The translations under genes and the position numbers were made by a program. From Kondoa malvinella (Eukaryota; Basidiomycota; Agaricostilbomycetes; Agaricostilbales; Kondoaceae): a stretch of 64,000 nucleotides of DNA. The DNA is taken from contig BCIM01000003.1 in the NCBI GenBank assembly GCA_039545315.1, positions 1,313,637 through 1,377,636 of the forward strand, written 5' to 3'. This document shows, piece after piece, positions 25,073-36,293 of this stretch; the first letter of the stretch is position 1; each line of letters begins with the position of its first letter. Below the pieces are notes generated by a model. That model was given only the letters and a program-made list of their open reading frames with translations. It did not search any database and was not told where the DNA came from.

Positions 25073-26592
25073 CTACTTATCAAGCCTCTTGCATGGTCCA
25101 GGACAGTGCTGCCCACAAAATGCTTGGTCGCATCTAAGAGCCTTCTCTTTGTCGCATCCCGATCGAGAGCAACCCAGACCAGCTGCTCGAGCCTCTGCGT
25201 GTCTTTCTCGCGCTGCAATCTCCCTCCCCTCTTTCCTAGCCTGAACAGCTGCCTTCTTCTGTTCCCACAGTGCAGCTTTGTCCAAAGCATCGAAGAAGCA
25301 CGAGAGATCTTTCTGGAATCCACCTGCTAACAGCTCCTTCCAGGTGACTTTAGTATTGCTGCGAATCCAACCGGGTTTCTGCTCAAGCAGCTCTTGGGCT
25401 GATGACAGCTGATGCGAGCGAGAGTCGGCGGCCAGAATTCCAACAAGATCATCTTCTAATTTGATCGATGCGTAATACAGATCAACAAGCAGCTCAATAT
25501 CCCTCAAAGTGGTAGGAGTGTTTCGAACGACAAGATCCAAATGATGATTGACGAGCACAGAGACGCGAGATGCTTCTTGATCCTCCTTGATGTGATCGAA
25601 AACTGCCTGCAAAGATTTCGGATCACCTGTGTACATGTCCAGCATGACAGCTTCGCAGGCGGCCTCCTCCGCTTTCCATGCATCTGACGATAAAAGATTC
25701 AAGGCGATTTCAGCTGATGCTTTTGCTTCTGCAATCTCTTTGATGCTCGACTCTAGGTAGTAGTTCTTGTGTCTGTCCTTGCCAGCTGTATAGCGAGTCC
25801 CTTTGGTTGGTAAGTGCTGAATTTCGCCTTCCGTCAAGTTGTATTGGTGCATGGCTTGGCTGTGAGAGATGCAGCGAAATTGAACACGCCGCCATTGGCA
25901 GTTCTGGCATACACGAGCATCCTTTGGAGCGAAGGGCAAACACCCGGACAAGACCTGATTTCCGCTGCGACTGTACTTCGTTGAGCGAAATGCGTAAGAT
26001 CCGGTGGAAGGATGCTTACCAGCCAATACAAAGAGACAGTGATTGAATGATAAAGGTTTGCATCCAGTCCTTGCCGGCTTTGCGGACTTTACAGCCCACG
26101 AGTTTGGCTTGTGCTTTCCATTGGAGCTCATCCTCGACAAGCGCCTGCCCTGAGTTCAGCTGATGCTGGAGAGCGAAAGAGAGACCATCTGACCTTGTAC
26201 CAAGCTTTGTTGGCCAGCAGCAGATGCCAGATGTCAAGCAAGTCTTCAAACAGGTGCGACGCGATAAGACGCATCAACTCGACCGGCAAAGCTGCTTGCG
26301 ATGCTGTGCTTGCATATTGTTGAGCAAAGACAGCTGAAGCAGAGAACAGTGGACATTTGACTCGTTTAGACGAAGTGACTCTTTTCGTGATGGTCACTGC
26401 AGAGCCAGGACGCGCCTCTTGAAGGGCTTCTGTTGCTGTCTCCGGCTCTGTGTCAGAAGACAGTTCGCGAGTACGCTCTTTGGTAGCGATACCGGCAGCG
26501 ACGCGCTCTGCACACGACACAGGTTAGGAATCCTAGGAATTGAGGAGCAGGGCAGGAGACGCACTCGATGGCGGACGTCTACCGCTCGACAT
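25073..26592 (-). CDS. F-box protein with cysteine-rich and XPA-like C-terminal region
   Basis: Exon 1 begins MSSGRRPPSK; exon 2 carries an F-box (ALPVELMRLIASHLFEDLLD, IWHLLLANKAWYK), the module that ties substrates to SCF ubiquitin ligases through Skp1. An exon starting GQALVEDELQWKAQAKLVG follows. A cysteine-rich part, CIGCRSGNQVLSGCLPFAP then CQNCQW, can form a zinc site. Next comes YNLTEGEIQHLPTKGTRY, like the XPA-type helix found after zinc fingers. The C-terminus has another Cys/His cluster (GCSRSGCDKEKALRCDQAFC). Related F-box/zinc architectures occur in mushrooms; no substrate is known to me. About 470 residues in four exons. Confidence 0.65.
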
Positions 26593-26765
26593 GGATGCTG
26601 CAAGGGCGATTGTGGTACACTCTCAGACACCTTGTGACATCTCGCGACGGTTGATATTGCAGAAGAGTGAAGACCGAGAAACAACAAATTGATTACGTGA
26701 TACAAGCGAGAAGCAACGCTACACAGGGTTAAGAGAGAGAGTGCACAAGGGGACTACTAAAGCAT

Positions 26766-27737
26766 TCACTCATACTTCTCGATGATGGCAGCCAAGCCAG
26801 CTGGATCTGACAACATTGGCGAGTGCGACGTTGGCAGGCGATCGACCGAGCTTTCAAAGACGCCCGCATCATCTATCATCTTCTGTTGCATCTCCGGTAG
26901 CAGAGCTTGATCTTTCTCGCAAAGGACGTAGGCTGAAGGAATGCTTTTGTACGTTTCATGATCGAGTGGTGTTGTGAATGCAGCTGTCGATTGCGGTTGT
27001 AGTAGGGAGGTATAGTATTCTCCTTGTTCCTGTATAGATGACAGAGTTTAGCTGATGATCGTAGACCCGAGACTAATCAGTCTAACCTTGGAGATGTCAT
27101 TGTAGCAGGTCTCCATAGCTCCTTCTGCAATGAGTCTAGCGCCAGTCTGTAAGAACTTATTAGCACAGCACAATGAGCGAACATTAAGCATCTACATCAT
27201 CTTCTGGCTTGATCCAGGCTATCACGAAAGCACACTCAGCACTTGATAGTTTCGGGCAGCAGAAGACCCACGAAAGTTGAAGCCAGCAGTAATGAGCGCT
27301 GTACCCTTCGGCACGACGAATGCTGAAATATAGACGATGCGAACAACAGCAGCTTGATCACCTCTTGATTTCTTGTCTAGTCCTTCGAGAGCTTGTGAGG
27401 TCTACCAGACCGCGTTAGTTAGAACTACATTATGAACATGAAACATACAGGTACTCCTCCATATGAATGGCATGCGACTGCGACGTCTTTGCCCTGATCT
27501 AGGAACGCTTGAACAGCTTGTCTGATAGCGTCTGCGTCGTCATGCATGGTTTTTGCTTCGGTTGCGCCGACTGTCTACAGATGACACATGAGCTCACAGG
27601 TTGGATAGAGCGACCAGTCATACCGGTAAAGCGATTGCATTGACTTCTCGACCGTGCGATTTCAGTATGTCAACAACCTTCGTGTAATAGTGTGGTAGAT
27701 GCCAGCCGCCAGGAACGAGCACTACAGCAGGTGCCAT
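26766..27737 (-). CDS. alpha/beta hydrolase
   Basis: Several exons. The N-terminus MAPAVVLVPGGWHLPHYYTK has the oxyanion-type PGGW loop. The nucleophile elbow reads ACHSYGGVP, with Ser as nucleophile but Cys where Gly is usual at the first position. The last exon holds the acid-loop region (SAYVLCEKDQALLPEMQQ) and the catalytic-His region LPTSHSPMLSDPAGLAAII. The arrangement matches the small AB_hydrolase_6/EstC-like esterases common in fungal genomes, about 250 residues and probably cytosolic as no signal peptide is seen. The substrate is unknown. Confidence 0.72.
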
Positions 27738-27890
27738 TGGTATTGCTCGCCGTTGCAGGGCAAGGAGAATGAATAAGCAGAGAAAGCAAGTTTAAGCGGA
27801 GTGTTGATTTCGATCGCGTGGGGTCGAAAAGGTTATTCCAAAATGGTGGACAGGCATTTGCAGAGCTTGATAGGTCGGCGCGTGCACATG

Positions 27891-28823
27891 TTACAGCAGA
27901 GGATCGCTCTCCGAACGTTCTGAATGCTCGCCAGTCTCTTCAGCTGGTGTCCTGTTTCGGTAGAGCAGATGCTGAAAGACGAAGGCCGCGTCGAAAGCGA
28001 GCGAGATGAGACCAAGGACGAGCTTGGCTACGTTGCCTCGTACGCCTCGAAATGGATGGTCGGGATCTGCCAGACCAGAATCGAGGAAAAGCTGAATGAT
28101 TGAAAGGATGCCGCCTGTCGCGTCTAGTACGATCTGCAAACGTTGCTTCCAGTGGAGTACAAGGAGATAGGGACACTCTTACATTCCATATCTATCAGGA
28201 AACGTCAGGTAAGCTCATGCGAAGGCACGAAAAAGCTTACCGACCATCCAACCGTGCTCTTCCTCGAATAGCTCAAGCGCAATTGGGGCAAATATCTATG
28301 TGACCACTCAGCTTAGCTCGCAGTAAATTGCAAAGTTCCTGACTTGACAAAGCTTCCCACGAGCTTGCAATAGGACAAGAGATATAGAAAGTCGAGAGGG
28401 TTCAAGAGTCTGCCCACTGACAGCATGGCAGCACTGCATGTAAGCGCAACAGCTGCCACAATGGATTCAATCCAGCGCCTTGAAACGGACGTAGATCGCT
28501 GAGCACGAGCGTATCAGAGGCATGAAGCTGAAACCAAGAGACAATATACCGGATAGATTCGAGTCTGGTACAGCTGTGCTAGTACGGACAGCAGGCCGTG
28601 GACCGCAAAGACTACATCATTCAGTCGCACTTCTGGTAGGTAACCTGCTCGTTGTATTAGCACGACATGCCTGTTCGTTGCATACTGCTTACCATCGTTC
28701 CGCCTTTGATACTCTTGCCTGACTGACGGTATGGAGTACAGACCAACGTTGTAGATAGAATAACAGGTGAAAGCGAGCACATTGACATATAAAAATTCGA
28801 GCGATAAGCCTTCAGTGGGGAGA
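27891..28823 (-). pseudogene. cystinosin-like (PQ-loop) gene, 5' part missing
   Basis: Cystinosin (yeast ERS1) exports cystine from lysosome or vacuole. The exons read EGLSLEFLYVNVLAFTCYSI, YNVGLYSIPSVRQEYQRR, LNDVVFAVHGLLSVLAQLYQ, SIVAAVALTCSAAML, PLDFLYLLSYCKLVGSF, then QIVLDATGGILSIIQLFLDS and KLVLGLISLAFDAAFVFQHL. All align in order with cystinosin. The first transmembrane helix and the first PQ loop (the ...YPQ..NWRRKS part before GLS) are absent: upstream of TEGLS the DNA is a decayed copy of another gene, and no ATG opens the frame. The second PQ motif is also lost (FAPIALEL where FPQAYMN is expected). A functional gene with an unseen distant first exon is possible but less likely. Confidence 0.65.
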
Positions 28824-29101
28824 GGTGATTCGACAGCTAGGCGACGCGTTTTGAAAGCCTCTTCCAGCACTTGCTAATGCTTTGCTCTTCTGTCTATGCA
28901 GTGATTGACGCGAGATTGACATCCGAGGACTTGATGCATCTTCATGCGCATAATCTTCAGCAATTTATCAGCGTCTTGCTCCTAGGCGAAGTCTTGTTCT
29001 TGCGATTTGTACAGCGCAAAGATCACGTAGCCAGAAAACAAAAAGCCCACTAAGGCTAGCAACCGAAGCGTAGAACTGCCAGCAGAGCGGGTCACAGCCA
29101 T
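28824..29101 (-). pseudogene. decayed duplicate of the 5' end of the SGNH-hydrolase-like gene
   Basis: Read on the minus strand from ATG 29101 it gives MAVTRSAG...RLLALVGFLFSGY, then KSQEQDFA followed by TAG. After a frame change it gives RQSLHRQKSKALASAGRGFQ and NASPSCRIT. The plus-strand gene at 34359 starts MAVSRSAG...RLLALLALLVSGY and continues RQSLHRQKSKALAAAGRGFQ and TASPSCRIT. Identity is roughly 70 percent by eye over about 280 bases. The premature stop and frame change show it is no longer coding. It is inverted relative to the intact copy and abuts the first recognisable cystinosin codons. Confidence 0.8.
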
Positions 29102-29316
29102 TGCTTTTGATTGCTTCTTCAGATCTTCTGACGAGATGTCGGATCCAAGCTTGCTGTCTTCAATTCTTTGGGGTTACGTACACGGTCGCGTGGTCCTTGA
29201 GCTTCTATCCACAAGCTAATGGTCGATAGACGAGAAAGGGTCACTATTCTGTATAACACTTCTTGGCATGCTAGTATTACAACGCTATTCTAACCGCGTG
29301 ATGACCTTTATCTACT

Positions 29317-32300
29317 TCAGGCGTTCTTGTGCTTGCTCCCACTTCCGCTCGCTTGAGCAACATCGGCGTTCTTTGGTTTCTTCGCTCTGACAGGAGCATG
29401 CTCCTCTTCGCCTGTGTCTGCGGCAATAGCTTTTGCCTTTCTCTTCTTTGGCTTGACAAACTCTTCTTTCGGTCCAGCCTCATCTTTGCTCCTCTTCCCC
29501 TTCTTCGATGCTTGTTCTCCTTCATCTGATACGTGACGCTTTCTCTTCGGCTTGAGATCGTCGGGTGCATCAGTGGGAATTCTCGCGTTCGCCCTTCTCT
29601 TCTTCTTGGGTTTCGCTGACATGTCGTCCGAATCAATCTTGTCTCCATCCGAGAAGGCTTCGTTGTCTTTAGCAGCGCGCCATCTCTTCTTCGGCTCATC
29701 CAGACCATCTCCATTGACATCATCGTGCGGCTCCTTTGCCCGTTTCTTCGACTTTGACGCTTGCTCTTCCCCTTCTGCGTCCTCCTCAACACCCACAGCC
29801 TCGCGAGCAGCTTTCTTCTCCTCTCTTTTGCGCTTGCCTTCCGCCTGCTTGCTCTCTCTGACTAATCTAGCTGCCTCCATAGCTTCCATGTCTTCGTCCG
29901 TTGGCATGAGATCCGCTGGTAGCTGCCTGATCACAGCCAAGCCTGAACGGTGATAGAATGGCTGAACGTCCTTCAACGAATGGCGACCCTTGCCCATCAT
30001 TGCCAAGATACGGCCTTGAATCCAGGGTACATCGTTGTTAGAGATGATTGGGCTCTTCAGAATCTTGACCAATCTTGGTATATCTTTGGCAAAAATGCGT
30101 AGGTTGGGATTCATAGGGTCGTACAGCGCATCGAGGTCAATTTGAGTAGGCCTTTGAGAATTGGTTGCAGGCATTGCGATGAGCTGCTCGATGACCTCAG
30201 AGACCAGTCGGTGTTGGTTGAATTTCGACGGGCTTCTGACCTTCAGGCGCGTCGCTAAAGCTTTGATCTTTAGCGAAGCTTTGGTGGAATGAACAAATAG
30301 CTTCAATTCCTTCACCAACCAAATCATGCCGTCATCCGTGACACCTTCTGCATCGTATTTGGCATCCATCGTCTGCTGTTGTACAGCTCGAGCATCATAC
30401 ATGGTCTGTCGCTGAAGACTTCGCTGAGTCGGGAAATGGTCGGAGTGCATAGCGAAATTCGAATTTAGAGACGGTCGAAAGGATACGCTCTGAGCACTTC
30501 GAGATTCCAAACTGCTCCAACCACCGTTGATGCCAGCTTGAGAAAGAAAAGTAGACTGGACAGGAAAATGATCTGCATGAAAAGCGAATGTACAAGAATG
30601 GAGAGGGCGATAAGAGGCAGATGATTTCAGCAAAACATTGCGAGCTTCCAACATTGTTTGATTACCCAGTGTGCTTTGGACCGGAAAGTGATCTTCATGC
30701 AACGCAAATTGATGAAGAGGGCGGAAGGAGACTGACGTGTTTGCCAAGATCATCCTACCGATAGTAGAGAGTAGCGTGTGGCAGAGCTTGACCAAATTGC
30801 CTCTTGACACCGCCGGCAACCCAGACCATCCATGTAATGCCTTCTCACTTTTCTCTATCTGAGTCAATAACCAATCTGCGAATAAACCTCCATACTCCTC
30901 CTTCACAGCCTCATACGGAAAGACCATCAGGTTGCTGTAGTCGGCCATTGCATAGAGTAGCTGAGACCAGTGGCTATACTTTTCTCGACCTTCTCGGAAA
31001 GGGTTGAAGAGCCAGGTAGCCAGTCCGTAGCTTGGTTCGCTTTGACCTGAAAGTCGGTTGATGAGGGACATCTGGAAGTCCTGCAACTTTGTATCAGCAT
31101 CGATGTACTTCAAGCAGAACGTGCAACGAACGAAGCATGTTCCATTCTTCACATTTTCAGGCCCACTAGGCTGAGACATGCAGTATAGCGGGTTGGAGGG
31201 ATGGATGATATTTGACTCTACCGCATTCTGCTCTTTTCGACGATGAAGAGCTAGTTTTAAAATGGCATGCGAAGGTAGTCGTTCGTCCGGCTTTTCGAGA
31301 GGTATGCGAATCGAAATGGTTGAGGAGGAAGTCGCCCATCGATTGAGATACTTGCTGTAGGAATGCTTATGTCTGTTGCCGAATGTAGTGACCATGAAGA
31401 TGTTCAGACTACCCGCTACTGCTAGTAGATATCGTCTAGCCTCTTCCTCGTAGAAATTGACTTCCTCAGGAGAATCGTTACCCCAATAGTTGTCGGCTGG
31501 CTTGGGCATGAGAGGATCCTTCGAGCCTGAGGGATGCGCATGATTGTGCGTGTCCACCATGCCAATCTGGACAGGAGATCAAAATTGATCGCTGGGTGAA
31601 CTCTTATGAAAGACTTACTTGTCCTTCTCGCCAAGCATCTCGAACGCCGTAGTGATCCATCACAGTCATGGTAGGATTCTTATTATTGAACGAGTTCATG
31701 CCTTCGACTGGGTAGCACAGAGCTAGTAGGTTACGCTTGGTTGTAAAGGTGTGTCCTTCCGCCGAGCTATACCGGTATCAGTCTAAACTTAGATAAGAAG
31801 CTGGAGGACGTACTGCTCAGTGCAGGGCGGTGCAATCTCGATTCCCTTATCCTTGAGCCGTTGAACTTCGGATGAACGCCAAACCTCGAACGCGGTGAAG
31901 TTCGCTTTCGCTTTCGCTTCCTCTTCTGCTGTGAGCTCGGAGTTTACTTCTTGCAGGACCTTCAAAATTGCATGAAGAACAGCCTTGTCGGGCGAAGTGT
32001 CGCTCATCTCTTCGTACACAGAAGACAAGAAGAAGAGAGGGTCAGCAAAGGCGGAAGACTGAGGTGCTGCAGAAGCGTTTTCTAGAGCAACTTGAGCGGC
32101 AGAGAGGTCATCTTCGGTCGGCTCTGGAGCGATATCGCATGTCTTGTCACCTTGTGTTGCGTTGACATCAAGAACATTGTCGACAGACGCGAGAACAGCG
32201 CAGTCATGCGCAAAGTTTTCAGAGAGATCAACGGAGACGTCAAAAGAGTCGCCTGTCGTAGCTGTAGCTTCGCTATTTGGAGTCGCGAGATTCCAACCGA

Positions 32301-32361
32301 GTTCGCTGAAAACGCTTTCTGCATTGGCAGCATCTTGCTGTTGCTGCTCGTCTGTAGCCAT
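29317..32361 (-). CDS. large nuclear-type protein with three internal repeats, family not recognised
   Basis: Three exons. Exon 1 (31804-32361 region) encodes an acidic N-terminus, MATDEQQQQDAANAESVFSE. Exon 2 encodes EGHTFTTKRNLLALCYPVEG. Exon 3 holds most of the protein, starting IGMVDTHNHAHPSG. The middle (30395-30750) carries three copies of a roughly 40-residue unit with consensus S-[FY]-R-P-L-H-x-FA-x-H-x-DHFP-x-Q. The C-terminal 180 residues are rich in Lys/Arg/Glu with many basic clusters (KPKKKRRAN, KPKRKRHVS, KPKKRKAKA), which points to nuclear or nucleolar location. There are no transmembrane segments and no catalytic motif I can recognise. Total about 970 residues. Confidence 0.7.
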
Positions 32362-32650
32362 GGTGCAGACGACCGTTCGAGATTGAATAGAAACGGTTCG
32401 GGAGAGATGCGTTAAATCAAGCCAAACAGAGCTGTGTCCCTCTTTTGCAAACGTCCATTGTCCTGCCTGCCGAGCTATGCACTTCTCTTTTGCTCTCTGC
32501 TCTCTAGTCTAGCTGTCTTACCTCAGCTCTCCACTCTAGGTTTGCTCACTCTTCCCGTTTTCAATTGCGCGAAGTTTACGCGTCACTCCTCCCTGCTTCT
32601 CCTTCCCAGCGTGTTTTGAGCTTCTCAAGACCCAAGGCTGCTTGTACGAG

Positions 32651-33822
32651 ATGGCGCTCGCCTATCCAACCGTTTTACTGGAGCGAAATGTGCGTTCGCT
32701 TTGACCCCTTTGACCCTGCCTTCGCTGACGCGGTTTACAGCGCTACAAAATCGCTGTGATTGAAGTGACGCCAGCTCTGCGTCAAGCATTAGGCGTCCAC
32801 GATCTCTTCGAAGGAGCTCTTGATTCTGATCTTGCTGGCTTCGAGATACGTAAGTCTCAAATCGGCCTCTAACAGATTGAGCGCTGAACATCTTTTGTGC
32901 TAGTGGATCAAGATGTAGTCACTTTGTCCGAGTTACGCGCAGACCAGAGCGTTGATGCTTCGTTGCACGAGTCGCACCAGACTACCAAAACGATCTCCTT
33001 GCTACAAAATTCCTCGAGTAAGTCCACAGTCAGATGTACCTGTCATCCGTTCAATGATCGACAGTCAATTTCCTCAAGGACTGGCGTGCGCTCAATGGCG
33101 GCAACTTGAACAACTCGCCGTCTTTCAAGGCAATTCCTTTAGTCATGCAGAACTGGGTGAGGAATTGTTTAGCTACTGGTTTGTTTCTGTTGAGCTAGTC
33201 AGGTGCATACTCAAGGACCAACAGGCAAGGTCGATTCGAGCAAGCTTCTATGGCCAAACCATGGCAAACAACGCAAAATGGTCATTTCAGTCGAGAAAGT
33301 CACAGAAGGTCGTGTCTTGCACCTGCAGCAGAAGCCAGAGCGATCCACTTTCCTCGAGGTATGACACCCTATCTGTCATACGTTTCGCCTTCACCGATAA
33401 TATGTTGACAGGCTCGTCAAGACTTGCCTGTTGTCACGAATGTCGGTTCGCAGCACGAGTTGAGCAACATTACGGTGAGGAAGACTCGCGCTTTGCTTGC
33501 GACACATGCTGATCGTTCGTCACAGATCGCGGTCCATCAAACGAAGAAAGAAAAGAAGGTTAAGAAAGACAAAAAGGTAAGCAATGTTCAATATGCTGTG
33601 CTGAACACTACAGACAAGACTACAGGCGGGCGGGAAAGATGATCCCTTAAAGGCTAATCCTAATGATTCTCTTCTGGGCGAGAGTGCTTCTCCTGAGGTA
33701 CGCATTTCAGCCTAACACCTTCTGTCTCGTCTGATCTCGTAGCAGATCGAGCTGGATGTACCGGATCAGGTAAGTGTTCGTCGATCTGTTTGCACACTAA
33801 GGTTTAGACTGGCTTCGTGTGA
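32651..33822 (+). CDS. intron-dense protein of unknown function (3' end uncertain)
   Basis: About ten tiny exons that keep frame. The protein starts MALAYPTVLLERN, then RYKIAVIEVTPALRQALGVH, DQDVVTLSELRADQSVDASL, INFLKDWRALNGGNLNNSPS, VDSSKLLWPNHGKQRKMVIS, LHLQQKPERSTFLE, ARQDLPVVTNVGSQHELSNI and a lysine-rich exon KKEKKVKKDKK. The even protein-like composition across exons and well-formed GT..AG introns support a real gene, but I do not recognise the family. The last exon may end at TGA 33820. Alternatively, splicing may continue to an open stretch at about 34111-34202 that reads FALDHATSHLILLYHYTETL and looks coding. Confidence 0.55.
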
Positions 33823-34358
33823 AAAGGTGAGTGTCAAAGCAATGATGCAGCACAAAGCATTGACTCGCTCGACTAGCAGGCGCAAGTCATTCTGCCCTCT
33901 GCGCTGGTCGCTTCAGGTTCCGGTAACCGCGTTCAGCGATCTTGAGGATCCTGCTAGTCGCTATTCCACGACTTTCAGGTCTCTCGTTTCTATTCACTTC
34001 ACTATCTGTCCAATAGAAACCTGCATTACAATTTCATGAACCTTCCTGTGCTGAGACATATCAGAAGAAAGACACGCCTTGACTACTGACAGACCCTCGC
34101 CGAGCATGAGCTTGCTGTTTTGCCCTCGACCATGCAACATCCCATCTCATCCTGCTATACCATTACACGGAGACTCTCATCAAGAAACCGGAACCTTATT
34201 AGGCTCGGGATCGAGCAACGACATGGCCTTCATGTACCTTTTCCGCTGGTAATGCAAGATAGCCTGCGGATAAAAGCTCAAACTCCAAGCGACGGTATAC
34301 GCGATTCCCAGGATTGAAGACACCAAACTTGCAGCAGAAGACATTTTCGTGAAGTCCA
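33823..34358 (+). other. gene-poor stretch, possibly 3' exons of the preceding gene
   Basis: Contains two short protein-like stretches: KPALQFHEPSCAETYQKKDT near 34018-34078 and LILLYHYTETLIKKPEPY ending at TAG 34200. Neither starts with ATG. They may be final exons of the gene starting at 32651. The last 100 bases should hold the promoter of the SGNH gene. Confidence 0.3.
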
Positions 34359-36276
34359 ATGGCAGTCTCTCGGTCTGCAGGCGTCTATGTGCCGCGATTG
34401 CTAGCTCTGCTGGCCCTCTTGGTCTCTGGCTATTTGTTCTTTACGACGTGGAAGTCGCAAGAGCTGGAATACGTTTGGGAACAACAAGTCGATGATTATG
34501 CTCAAGTCGACATGTCAAATCAGCGCATCGCAATTACGCGTCAATCATTGCATAGGCAGAAGAGCAAAGCACTGGCCGCTGCTGGGCGAGGCTTCCAAAC
34601 CGCGTCGCCGAGCTGTCGAATCACAGACTTGCCTGAAGATCCGCTCGTACAAGAGTATGGCGAGACCAACATCAGACTCAGTAGAACTTATGAAGGTAGC
34701 GGAACGAGAATACGGCGAATACTTCAGAAAGCTATGCGAGGAGAAGGCATCACAATAGCCGTAGTCGGCGGAAGTGTTTCTGCAGGACACGGTATCTCCT
34801 GGCCGTAAGCATTTGTAGTATAGTCTAACGTGTCATCTTAAACAAGGCTCAAAGGTGGACACGCGAGAATCACGCGTATACTCGAATACTGGATTGGCTC
34901 GAGCAGAATTTCCCGAATCAAGGGCATAAGCTGGACATGCGAGCTGCTATTCCCGCTACAACAAACCTCTACTTTTCTTATTGTCTGCTCGAGCACCTTA
35001 TACCGGATCCCGATCTGGTCCTGATCGAATTGGACATTAAGTGAGCCATTTTGCTCAAATGTGCTTCTTTGGCTTGACGCAGATTTTGCACACAGCTCTG
35101 TCATTGCAGCTGAAGATACAGTCGGCTGTACAGATGCCATATATCGCACAGTGCTCAAGTGAGGACAGCCTTATCAAGCCTGCCTGCGCATCTAAATTTC
35201 CTCGTAGCTTGCCCTCACAACCAGCGATTATTTGGCTATCAGTCCTAGCACTCGCTCTACCGGACCTCAGTGTCGGCTTCATGCACACTCCAGTACTCTC
35301 ACAATGGTTTGATACTCCTCAGATCAATATCAGGTAAAACCCACATTGACTGACTGACGGCTTGTGCTAATTAACAAGGTAGAAATTTTCTGCTGCCGGA
35401 TCTACTTCTTCATCCAGAAAACAAGACCATAAACGACCTTTACGTGAACCATCAAGATTGGCTAGATACCAAGTGAGCTTTGACCGACCCTGCTGAACAC
35501 TATGCTCATTCAAGCATAGACACATGAACCAGAAAGGACACCGAAGTTTAGGCGATATGACGATCGCTTATCTCCGCGAGCAGCTATGTCTACTCGAACG
35601 AAAATCACCCATCGTTTCCCCTCATTCCGACGAATGGCCGCACGAAGATATCACCGAGACCATCCCTCGAGTAAGCTAGATTGTTCCCTACGAATCGGTC
35701 ATGCTGAATTTGTTATAGCTACATCCACTTTCTCCCTGGTCGCAGGATGCTGTTATACCACCTTTCAACCCTCGTTGTTCCAGCATCATTTCAACACACG
35801 ATCCACTTCAACCATCACGTAATTTCGGTTGGGTCAATGCGACCAACAATGATAAAGTAGTGCGCGTCTCTCTCTCTCGCTTCTACCGTAATCGTCTTTT
35901 AAGGTTCATGCAGGGCTGGCAAGCGACCGTTCTCGGCTCGGAGATTTCGTTCGATTTCGAGACTGCTGCTGGACATGCGGGGATTTGGTACTGGCATGCT
36001 TGGCAAAAGGATTACGCTTCCGTGGATTGTTGGATAGATCAGGACAAAAGGCCTGGAAGGATAAGGAGGTTGGATGGGCATGCTGCTTGGATGACAGCAC
36101 CTGTGTTTGACTGGTCGAGAAGTGTAAGTTTTCATATGGAAAGTCTTACTGTTACTGACGGTGTAGAGCAGATATTCGATGATTTGACGCCTGGCAAGCA
36201 TAGGCTGACTTGTAAAACACTTGAAGGTGTAGAGGGAGGGACAATTTTCAGGATCAGCGGTTTGGTGACGCGATAA
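34359..36276 (+). CDS. SGNH/GDSL-hydrolase-like membrane-anchored protein
   Basis: About eight exons. The N-terminus MAVSRSAGVYVPRLLALLAL continues as a type II anchor, followed by a luminal part. The first hydrolase block is IAVVGGSVSAGHGISWPW, with Ser as likely nucleophile. WTRENHAYTRILDWLEQNFP, AIPATTNLYFSYCLLEHL and DPDLVLIELDIN (block V-like) follow, then SQPAIIWLSVLALALPDLS and QWFDTPQINIR. The C-terminal half is a beta-rich domain (ISFDFETAAGHAGIWYW, VDCWIDQDK) that matches fungal SGNH proteins linked to surface or capsule glycan decoration. The catalytic Asp-x-x-His was not seen in canonical form. An intron at 36124-36171 (48 bases) is stop-free and a multiple of three. The 5' end was duplicated near 29 kb. 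Confidence 0.72.
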
Positions 36277-36293
36277 AGTTGTACAGAATAGGA

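Noticed and set aside
29552..29953. Plus-strand open frame of 133 residues
   Set aside because: Antisense to the Lys/Glu-rich C-terminus of the repeat protein; its Ser/Leu-rich content is a reverse-complement artefact.
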